Source of the DNA: Acidobacteriaceae bacterium KBS 89
GTDB taxonomy: Bacteria > Acidobacteriota > Terriglobia > Terriglobales > Acidobacteriaceae
Length of the DNA: 64,000 nt
Direction of reading: 5' to 3'
Assembly: GCA_000381605.1 (NCBI GenBank)
Contig: KB906755.1
Span: 682,001 to 746,000, forward strand
This document shows, one piece after another, positions 57,795 to 64,000 of this stretch (the stretch's first letter is position 1; the number at the start of each line of letters is the position of its first letter). The translations under genes were made by a program, and so were the position numbers. The notes below the pieces were generated by a model. The model saw only the letters and a list, made by a program, of their open reading frames with translations. It did no database searches and was not told the origin of the DNA.

Positions 57795-58643
57795 TCAGCG
57801 AGGCGAAAGATCGCGAACACGGGGCCGCCCTTCTCCCTGCAGAAGCCGGACCGTAATAACAACTGCCGGAATCAAAAAGACCAGCGAGCCGATCACCCAC
57901 ATCACAACTGCGCCGGCTCTTTGATCCGAGAGAGGTGAAATGTCGAACGGATTTGGCTCTCTCAGATAGTAGGGGTACACCGGCCGATCGCAAAACGCGA
58001 GAAATGCAGACAGCACGGTATTCACAATGTCGGCCATTGCCAGGTACAACGGCAGCAACCATCCGGCATAGCTTTCGCGCGTGGGCCATGGACGGACAAT
58101 CGGCCACCAGAACAAAATCGACGTACCCAGAAAGCACATATGTTCAAACTCATGCCAGCGTTCATTCTCGAGCGCGAAGTCGTAAGCAGCCGGAACATGC
58201 CAGCCGAGTAAGACCAGGTTCATCGCCAGCCACGCCACCAGCGGTGCAATTAGGGCGTGCCCAAAACGCCGCAGCGACTCAGTACGAATCAACGGCCCGA
58301 GAAGTTGAACAATCACCCATCTTGGCAGGCCTCGAAGCAGTGGCACCACCGGACAGCCAAGTAGAAGAAGCGGCGCAGCGAAAGACATCAACAGCAGATG
58401 CTCCGCCATATGCGCGCTCAACAAAACATCCGCGAATCCATCGAGCGGCGAAGCAACCGCAACCCAGATCGTCGCAAGCCCGAGCAGAAAGCACCCCAAC
58501 CGCCACAGTGGAAATTGAGCTCGACGCGTCTCGCGGATAGCAAACCACCCCCGCACATAGATCAGCCCAAGAACGACCAGCGTTCCGGTCAGGACGATTG
58601 GTGGGGACCACTCGACAAAGATAGCTTTGTACGCAGGAGGCAT
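57795..58643 (-). CDS. ctaG: CtaG_Caa3-type cytochrome oxidase assembly membrane protein
   Basis: 282 residues with seven or more membrane helices, matching the caa3_CtaG family (PF09678). Marks: FADVLLSAHMAEHLLLMSFA with paired His that may bind copper, RFGHALIAPLVAWLAMNLVL, LENERWHEFEHMCFLGTSIL, and WLLPLYLAMADIVNTVLSAF. The family helps to insert the CuA/CuB centres of caa3-type oxidases. It is the last gene of the respiratory operon, 21 bases after the cytochrome b gene. This is not the Cox11-type CtaG. Confidence 0.87.
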   Translation of the reverse strand: MPPAYKAIFVEWSPPIVLTGTLVVLGLIYVRGWFAIRETRRAQFPLWRLGCFLLGLATIWVAVASPLDGFADVLLSAHMAEHLLLMSFAAPLLLLGCPVVPLLRGLPRWVIVQLLGPLIRTESLRRFGHALIAPLVAWLAMNLVLLGWHVPAAYDFALENERWHEFEHMCFLGTSILFWWPIVRPWPTRESYAGWLLPLYLAMADIVNTVLSAFLAFCDRPVYPYYLREPNPFDISPLSDQRAGAVVMWVIGSLVFLIPAVVITVRLLQGEGRPRVRDLSPR

Positions 58644-58664
58644 GGAATCAGAGTAGACGCGCCG

Positions 58665-60173
58665 CTAATGCTCGGTCAGTGGAGTCGCGGGCGTTTCGCT
58701 CGAATCCGCCAGGTGTCTCGAGGCATCAATCGCAGGCGAAAGATCATTGCCCCGCAGGGTCGCGAGGAACCGGACAAGCGCGGTCGTCTCCGATGGGTTC
58801 AGCGCATTGCCGTACGCCGGCATATTGCCGCCTCCCTGCAGTACTTGGCGAATAATCTGATCCTCCGTCATGCGGGACGCAATGGCATCGAGCGCCGGCC
58901 CACGCAGCCCTCCAGCGCCACCAACAGAATGGCAATTGCGGCACTGCTTGTTTTGCAGGACGATCGCTCCTTGCCTTTCCAGCGGCGTTCGATTGTGCAG
59001 ATACGCCACAGGAATCGGGTCGCTCGTCCAGGCCTCCATGATCGGGCTCCAGGGTGTATACGTCCCAAGTCGCGTAAAGACACCAAGTGTTACTGCAATG
59101 ACGGCAAGCATCAGAACTGCGACCGGACGGCGTGACCAATGCTTCTCTCCTTCGCCTCCGATCAACGGAAGAAGCAACATCGCCCCGATGCCAAGAACCG
59201 GCGCGATGAACAGAACGGGAGTCTCCAAACTAGGCGGAAGATAGGCAAGGACAGCGTAGATCCAGAGAAACGCAAAGTCGGGCTTGGGTGCCGTCTGGAT
59301 GATCGTCGGGTCCGGCTGCCCCGTCGGGCCAAACGGCCCAAAGATCAGAGCGCAGGCAATAACGGAGAGCATGATCGCCGCTGCAAAGATAGCGTCCTTC
59401 CAGGCAGCATCCGGTACAAAAGGAATCCCTGTCTTTTTCGTCAATTCATCATATTCGCGCACGTAAGTGCTCTTCCGCACCACCCGCCCCGGCATCGGCC
59501 AATCGTTGATGCCCAGCCGCAACACCATCCACACGTGCAGGCCAACCATCGCCAGAAGCGTTCCCGGAATCACGAACACATGCAAAGCAAAGAAACGAGT
59601 GAGTGTTGGCCCTGCAATAATCGGCCCACCCAGCATCATGTCGACCAGCCAGCCGCCAATGATCGGCACACGACTTACAATCGACGCTCCAATACCCAAA
59701 CCCCAATAAGCATCCTGGTCAAAGCGCAACACCTGCCCGGTGAACGCCATTCCCAGCGTCAGCAAAAGCAAACCGACTCCGATGATCCAGGTCAGCTCGC
59801 GCGGAAACTTATACGCCCCAAACAGAAATACCTGCGCCATGTGAACGAGCACAACGGCGATCATGAAGTCAGAACCCCAGCCGTGCACGGCGCGCAGAAA
59901 CCACCCAAGCTTCACACTGTGATCGAGGAACTGGAGGCTGTTCCAGGCGTGGCTGGCAGAAGTCTCGTAGACAAGCGCAAGAAGAACCCCGGTCATCACC
60001 TGCAATACAAGAAGCACCGTCGCAGCGCTGCCGAAAACATACCACCAGCTCGAAGTGTTCTCAGGCACCTCGTGCTCGGCCATTTCGATGATCGGCGTCC
60101 CCAACCCAAGCCGCTGCTCGAACCAGCCATATAACTCCAATCCTCTCTGCTTTAGCCCTGGCATGATCCGCAC
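58665..60173 (-). CDS. cytochrome b of a bc complex fused to a C-terminal cytochrome c
   Basis: 502 residues. The N-terminal cytochrome b part (about 1-220) has the four haem-binding His (LRAVHGWGSDFMIAVVLVHM and FALHVFVIPGTLLAMVGLHV) and the quinol-site region. A short C-terminal b part includes KPDFAFLWIYAVLAYLPP, where the PDFAFLW segment replaces the usual PEWY. After about residue 390 a single-haem cytochrome c domain follows (CRNCHSVGG at about 411, with a distal Met in NMPAYGNALNP). Its start overlaps the Rieske gene end by 22 bases. It passes electrons from quinol to the attached haem c, probably straight on to the aa3 oxidase encoded upstream. Confidence 0.92.
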   Translation of the reverse strand: MRIMPGLKQRGLELYGWFEQRLGLGTPIIEMAEHEVPENTSSWWYVFGSAATVLLVLQVMTGVLLALVYETSASHAWNSLQFLDHSVKLGWFLRAVHGWGSDFMIAVVLVHMAQVFLFGAYKFPRELTWIIGVGLLLLTLGMAFTGQVLRFDQDAYWGLGIGASIVSRVPIIGGWLVDMMLGGPIIAGPTLTRFFALHVFVIPGTLLAMVGLHVWMVLRLGINDWPMPGRVVRKSTYVREYDELTKKTGIPFVPDAAWKDAIFAAAIMLSVIACALIFGPFGPTGQPDPTIIQTAPKPDFAFLWIYAVLAYLPPSLETPVLFIAPVLGIGAMLLLPLIGGEGEKHWSRRPVAVLMLAVIAVTLGVFTRLGTYTPWSPIMEAWTSDPIPVAYLHNRTPLERQGAIVLQNKQCRNCHSVGGAGGLRGPALDAIASRMTEDQIIRQVLQGGGNMPAYGNALNPSETTALVRFLATLRGNDLSPAIDASRHLADSSETPATPLTEH

Positions 60174-60865
60174 CTCGGTTCCGGCCTCTCCAACGCCATC
60201 AGCCGCTTCGTCGCATCAGTGCCGTCAATCTGCGTCAGCGGAGTGTCAACTCTCGCTTGATTAGCCAGCGTAGGCATCTTGCCCGCGCTGATCATCAATG
60301 TATCTCCGCTCACTTTATGCTCGTACTCAAACAACCCTCGCTCAGGTGGCCCCGAGGCGCGTGCACCGTCAGCGTAGTATGCGCCGCCATGACAGGGGCA
60401 AAGAAAGAGTTTCGACTGCGCAAACCAGCGCACCGGACATCCCAGATGCGCACAATTGATCGCGAATACCTGAAACGTCGTGCCCGATACTCTCCGGACC
60501 CAGCAAGGAATGTCCCCAGTCTGACCATCCCACGAAGTCGTCACCGGGTTACGGTAATTCACCAGCCTCGTCTCGCCTTCGGGAAAATCACTCAACGACC
60601 CAAGACTGATCCACGAGTTATAGGAAGAGCCCTTCTTCATCGCCGGCCCCAAAAGGTACCCGATGATCGGCACCGCCAGCACCGCGCCTACTGCCCCATT
60701 TACCGCCAGTGAGAGCTTGAACAAAAAAGCCCGGCGCGAGTGTTTGGCACTGCGCACACTATCAGGCTCTGCCCTTACCGGTTGCTCGCCCTGCGAATTT
60801 TGTTCCATCGGATCCATCGCGTTCACTCCTGCGACCTCTCGGCCCTGTGACTGAAATTGATTCAC
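60152..60865 (-). CDS. Rieske iron-sulfur protein
   Basis: 237 residues. After a 45-residue cytoplasmic N-terminus comes a twin-arginine membrane anchor (HSRRAFLFKLSLAVNGAVGA). The [2Fe-2S] cluster motifs are CAHLGCPVRWF and CPCHGGAYYADG, each with its Cys and His ligand and the disulfide Cys pair. It is the quinol-oxidising subunit with the cytochrome b encoded next (22-base overlap), and overlaps the upstream dihaem cytochrome gene by four bases. A tail of about 30 residues ends RPEPRCGSCQG, with two extra Cys in CGSC that could take part in something else. Confidence 0.92.
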   Translation of the reverse strand: MNQFQSQGREVAGVNAMDPMEQNSQGEQPVRAEPDSVRSAKHSRRAFLFKLSLAVNGAVGAVLAVPIIGYLLGPAMKKGSSYNSWISLGSLSDFPEGETRLVNYRNPVTTSWDGQTGDIPCWVRRVSGTTFQVFAINCAHLGCPVRWFAQSKLFLCPCHGGAYYADGARASGPPERGLFEYEHKVSGDTLMISAGKMPTLANQARVDTPLTQIDGTDATKRLMALERPEPRCGSCQG

Positions 60866-61614
60866 GGTTGCGTAGGGTACGGCTGACCAGGATTAGCAGT
60901 GCGCTTCGATGCTAGCCATGCAATAATGTCTGAAATCTGCTGGTCCGTCATCGCCTGCGCGCCATCGGTACGCCAATCCGGCATACCTTCGTCGGGTCGA
61001 CCGGCAATCACAATGCTTCGGAGATCCTGGTCGCTGATCAGTGCCAGATAAGATCCGTCGACGATCGAACCAACCTTGCCCGCCTCACTCTTCACATCGC
61101 CCGGCGCGCCCTCACCGGCGGCCCCATGGCATCGCGCGCAAAACGTGCCAAAGGCCTGTTGCCCCCGTGTAGAATCGCCCAACTGTGCAGCCTTATAGGG
61201 CGGAATATTCTTGCCCACAAAAAGGTCCGGTTTGCTCCACGCCTGCATCATGCCATGCGCCAGAACATTGATCTGCTGATCGGTCAACATGCCACCAGCG
61301 CTCTTCGCAAAGGGCGGCATCAGCTTGCCAGAGACTCCGTTCCCAATAATTTCCTTCAAGTTATCCTCTCCAGCGACCGCGAGGTATACCGGATTCGAGA
61401 GCGAAATTGCAGCTCCATTCCTGCCATTCTCTCCATGACAGCCCACACAATTCGCCTTAAACAGCGTCGGAAAGTCGAGTACTTCGTTAGGACGCACCAC
61501 CTCTGGCCCGGGCCCAGGCCGTCCAGGAATGCGCTCACAACCCACCAGCGCAAACGCTGCCGTCGCCAAAGCCATAGCGCGCAACGAGGTTGGTCGTAGC
61601 CGAACTGATCTCAT
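60862..61614 (-). CDS. dihaem c-type cytochrome lipoprotein
   Basis: 250 residues. The signal peptide ends in a lipobox (AFALVGCERIPG), so it is lipid-anchored. Two haem-c sites are visible: CVGCHGENG (about 56) and CARCHGAAGEGAPG (about 155), each followed by a plausible distal Met (KLMPPFAKSAGG, GMPDWRTDG). It probably ferries electrons between the bc part and the oxidase, or is the fixed cytochrome of a supercomplex. It overlaps both neighbours by four bases. Confidence 0.9.
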   Translation of the reverse strand: MRSVRLRPTSLRAMALATAAFALVGCERIPGRPGPGPEVVRPNEVLDFPTLFKANCVGCHGENGRNGAAISLSNPVYLAVAGEDNLKEIIGNGVSGKLMPPFAKSAGGMLTDQQINVLAHGMMQAWSKPDLFVGKNIPPYKAAQLGDSTRGQQAFGTFCARCHGAAGEGAPGDVKSEAGKVGSIVDGSYLALISDQDLRSIVIAGRPDEGMPDWRTDGAQAMTDQQISDIIAWLASKRTANPGQPYPTQP

Positions 61615-62480
61615 GGAGCCTTGTCCTCTTCGTCTCCTAAAGCGTGAATGCCTGCACGAACTGAAAAAGGCAGCGATCGAAATTGCGGTGTCCTAACCTT
61701 CACATGGAGATTCACTACGAATCCCGCAACGAGTCCGAAGGCAATCTGCGACACAACAAACCACGACCAGTCGATCCGCTGATCCAGAATCGGGCTGATA
61801 ATCCCAAGAGCCGAGTGAAGAATCCCCGTCCACAAAAACGGTGCGACAAAGCCGGCAGTCAGAATCGGCCACCTCGGAAACATCGGCAGCATCGCACCAT
61901 AAAGCAGACCAATCAACACCGAAGTCAGCCCATGGATCGCCATCGCAGCCAGCAAACCTCTCAGATGGAACTGCGCCAGAAACGCGTTGCTCTCGCCTGC
62001 CCAGCTGACAAAGCCCCCCGCAGCCAGCAGGTTCGCTGCATACCATACGCTGTGGTAGCGGATAAGACTGTACAGTGCCGCGGGAACAATCATCGCCAGG
62101 CCGCCGGCAATTCCACCCTTGACTCCCGACATCACGCTGAACGTCTCAAGTGGAAGCAACTTGCGGTGACGCTCATCAAGCGGCAGGTGCGCGAGCGTCT
62201 CACGCGTGCTCTTGATCTCGATCACGTCTGCATGCACGTCGACATACACGTGCCGCTCATGCGGCAACACATCGAAGAACCAACCCACAATCGCCGGAAC
62301 CGCCATCAACAGCCCCAGCAGACTGATCGCCCAATGAGTCACCATTCCACCAAGCATCAGCGCAATCCCCAGTGCAAGCACCATCGGCCACGCCGTCGGC
62401 GCAGGAAGCGGTATGGTATCGGTCGGCCGCGAATGGTCATCCAGCGGGCCTTGATCGTGCGTGGCATTCATCTCATTCAC
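61611..62480 (-). CDS. membrane protein of the respiratory operon, unknown function
   Basis: 289 residues from the GTG at 62480, chosen because GGAGGAGG lies just upstream; the same frame stays open to 62840, but that part is antisense-like Arg/Gly/Ser sequence within the coxC gene. Two N-terminal helices (WPMVLALGIALMLGGMVTHW, LLGLLMAVPAIVGWFFDVLP) precede a soluble loop (VYVDVHADVIEIKSTRETLA). About five more helices follow (GIAGGLAMIVPAALYSLIRY, GLLAAMAIHGLTSVLIGLLY, WPILTAGFVAPFLWTGILHS). Tight spacing to the cytochrome genes suggests an accessory subunit of the bc-aa3 assembly. I do not recognise a named family. Confidence 0.75.
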   Translation of the reverse strand: MNEMNATHDQGPLDDHSRPTDTIPLPAPTAWPMVLALGIALMLGGMVTHWAISLLGLLMAVPAIVGWFFDVLPHERHVYVDVHADVIEIKSTRETLAHLPLDERHRKLLPLETFSVMSGVKGGIAGGLAMIVPAALYSLIRYHSVWYAANLLAAGGFVSWAGESNAFLAQFHLRGLLAAMAIHGLTSVLIGLLYGAMLPMFPRWPILTAGFVAPFLWTGILHSALGIISPILDQRIDWSWFVVSQIAFGLVAGFVVNLHVKVRTPQFRSLPFSVRAGIHALGDEEDKAP

Positions 62481-62515
62481 CGAACCTCCTCCTTCCCGGA
62501 CTTGCGCGCCAAATT

Positions 62516-63121
62516 CTACCTGCCCAGAACGTACACAACCAGAAACACGACAACCCAAACTGCATCGACGAAATGCCAGTACAGAGACAAAACATCCAAC
62601 CGCTCTGCATGGGTTTCTTTCACCTGTCCACTTAGCGAAAGCACCAGCGCGATGGTCAACATGATCAGCCCAATCACAACGTGAGTCGCATGCAGGCCTA
62701 CCAGCGAGTAGAACGTCGTACCGAAAAGATTCGTCCGAATCGTCAGCCCGACGTCGTGGATCAGGTGATACCATTCGCGCCCGGTCATTATCAGAAAAAT
62801 CGCACCCAGCAGAACCGTTCCCGCCAAGCCAAGCGTGCAACCGCGTTGGTCGTTCTTGCGAAGTGCACTCACAGCAAAATGGACAGTAAAGCTACTCGAA
62901 AGAAGACAGATCGTGCTCAAGATCGGCAACTCCAGCACCTGCGCCGGAAGGGGTCCGCTCAAGCTCTTGCCGATATAGTAGACATAGGCCACTACAAAAA
63001 TCAGGAATATCGCCGACTCGGCGATGATCAGGCACGCTATTCCGACGACGCCGCGATGCGGCAGTACCCACGGTGTCTCAGCCTGCGCACTGAAAGGAAT
63101 CGTACTGGTCGTCTGCATCAT
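62516..63121 (-). CDS. haem-copper oxidase subunit III
   Basis: 201 residues with five membrane helices, the short bacterial form of CoxC/CtaE: GVVGIACLIIAESAIFLIFV, LSTICLLSSSFTVHFAVSAL, TTFYSLVGLHATHVVIGLIM, LSLYWHFVDAVWVVVFLVVY. The conserved Glu in IIAESAIF and the His-rich ends of helices are present. It overlaps the subunit I gene by four bases (ATGA). It stabilises the oxidase and helps proton uptake. Confidence 0.93.
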   Translation of the reverse strand: MMQTTSTIPFSAQAETPWVLPHRGVVGIACLIIAESAIFLIFVVAYVYYIGKSLSGPLPAQVLELPILSTICLLSSSFTVHFAVSALRKNDQRGCTLGLAGTVLLGAIFLIMTGREWYHLIHDVGLTIRTNLFGTTFYSLVGLHATHVVIGLIMLTIALVLSLSGQVKETHAERLDVLSLYWHFVDAVWVVVFLVVYVLGR

Positions 63122-64000
63122 TCGTAATTCTCGTCCAGATCTTCTGGATGTTTAAGGTCCCACAGCGGCCGGCCGCTGCGGACAGTTGGCTCCACGGCAA
63201 AGTTGTAACTCGGTGGCGGAGAAGGCGTAGCCCACTCCAGCGTCCACGCGTCCCACGGATCATGCCCTGCGACCTCGCCCCGGTAGTAGGAACGCACCAG
63301 GTTGTAGACAAAGATAAGTGTGCCGGCCGTCTGAAACAGCGCTCCAATCCCGACAATCAGGTTCCACCCCTCCCACCCGCGCCCTGCCTCATACGTATAA
63401 ATCCGCCGCGGCATCCCAAGCAGCCCTGGAACATGCATGAAGTCGAAGGTCAAATGGAATCCAATAATGAAGAGCCAGAAGTGCCACTTGCCCAGCGTCT
63501 CGCTCATCATCCGACCCGTCATCTTCGGATACCAGTAGTAGAAAGCGCCAAAGAGCGACGTGATGATCGCGCCCACTATCACATAGTGAAAGTGAGCCAC
63601 CACGAAATACGAAGCGCTCAACTGCCAGTTGAACGGCGCAGCCGAAAGCATGATGCCCGTCAGTCCCGCCACCAGGAACTGAAACAAGAACGCGATACAG
63701 AACATCATCGGAACTTTGAAAATGATCTTTCCACCCCACAGCGTCGCCAGCCAGTTGAAGATTTTTATTCCCGTGGGCACAGAGATCACCATCGTCGAAA
63801 AGACGAAGAAGGTGTTCCCTGCCGCCCCCATCCCAACCGTGAACATATGGTGCGCCCAGACGCTCAGGCTGATAAAACCAATACCAACCGATGCCGCCAC
63901 CATCGCTGGATAACCAAAAACCGCCTTGCGGGAAAAAACGGGAATGATCTCGTTGACGAATCCGAACGCCGGAAGCACCAGAATGTAAACCTCAGGATGT
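63118..64000 (-). CDS. cytochrome c oxidase subunit I, C-terminal part (runs off the right edge)
   Basis: About 294 residues lie inside the window; the 5' half is outside. The visible part starts at HPEVYILVLPAFGFVNEIIP, the CuB-ligand/Tyr region of A-type haem-copper oxidases. It continues with the CuB His pair (VWAHHMFTVGMG), the K-channel region (TGIKIFNWLATLWGG) and the high-spin and low-spin haem ligands in SYFVVAHFHYVIVGAIITS. It ends EDLDENYE. It is the catalytic subunit reducing oxygen to water while pumping protons. Subunit II is not in the window and presumably lies upstream. Confidence 0.95.
   Translation of the reverse strand, partial: HPEVYILVLPAFGFVNEIIPVFSRKAVFGYPAMVAASVGIGFISLSVWAHHMFTVGMGAAGNTFFVFSTMVISVPTGIKIFNWLATLWGGKIIFKVPMMFCIAFLFQFLVAGLTGIMLSAAPFNWQLSASYFVVAHFHYVIVGAIITSLFGAFYYWYPKMTGRMMSETLGKWHFWLFIIGFHLTFDFMHVPGLLGMPRRIYTYEAGRGWEGWNLIVGIGALFQTAGTLIFVYNLVRSYYRGEVAGHDPWDAWTLEWATPSPPPSYNFAVEPTVRSGRPLWDLKHPEDLDENYE

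Noticed and set aside
61683..62684. A 333-codon plus-strand frame rich in Arg/His/Gln
   Set aside because: It is antisense of the membrane protein and oxidase subunit III genes.
62481..62840. N-terminal extension of the operon membrane protein to 62840
   Set aside because: The added 120 residues are read out of phase through the subunit III gene, while a GTG with GGAGGAGG upstream sits at 62480.

Overview
The window most likely comes from an acidobacterium (Acidobacteriota, class Terriglobia: Granulicella/Edaphobacter/Terriglobus-like). This rests on gene content and is not a database result: winged-helix regulators carrying PD40 beta-propeller tails, a very long Oar-type TonB receptor with a carboxypeptidase-like N-terminus, many Tat-exported lactonase and aldo/keto reductase genes, and a cytochrome bc/aa3 operon with fused haem-c domains. 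Coding density is high, and there is no intact insertion sequence or CRISPR array.

Layout. 0.1-3.7 kb: a GT39-type glycosyltransferase and an exported BON-domain protein. 3.8 kb: an initiator tRNA with its own promoter and terminator. 4.4-5.1 kb: a frameshifted Crp/Fnr regulator. 5.8-7.1 kb: a Tat-exported lactonase. 7.2-14.2 kb: a mirror-image block of two membrane-anchored regulators and two exported retropepsin-like proteases, with a dispersed palindromic repeat at each outer edge. 14.2-20.2 kb: an oxidoreductase island (two intact aldo/keto reductases, pieces of two more, a frameshifted flavodoxin, an NTF2-like protein) under a divergent AraC regulator. 20.7-26 kb: a decayed accessory zone holding a NarL-type response regulator, a near-perfect CRP box, broken TolC and DUF4239 genes, domain fragments, and IS91 transposase and serine resolvase remnants.

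26.4-30.1 kb: a TetR/HlyD/ABC-2 export operon with overlapping genes. 30.6-40.1 kb: a glycan-use locus (GH27, GH92, TonB receptor, divergent membrane regulator). 40.2-45.9 kb: hydantoinase/oxoprolinase HyuBA, a second AraC regulator and a zinc alcohol dehydrogenase. 46.0-51.3 kb: a compact class I lanthipeptide cluster (precursor, LanC, LanB). Its precursor is unusually large, with a Cys-free N-terminal region of about 144 residues ending near an FDLD box and a 114-residue core with 21 Cys and about as many Thr. This is the most novel-looking system in the window. 51.7-54.9 kb: a KdgT-type permease, four-carbon acid sugar kinase and PdxA2 operon, probably for D-threonate/D-erythronate. 55.0-57.7 kb: sulfate activation (CysD, CysNC). 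57.8-64 kb: a minus-strand respiratory operon (CoxA partial, CoxC, unknown membrane protein, dihaem cytochrome c, Rieske, cytochrome b-c fusion, CtaG) running off the right edge.

Housekeeping genes are intact. Single-base frameshifts and truncations concentrate in accessory genes between 4.4 and 26 kb, so either that zone is decaying or it carries assembly errors.
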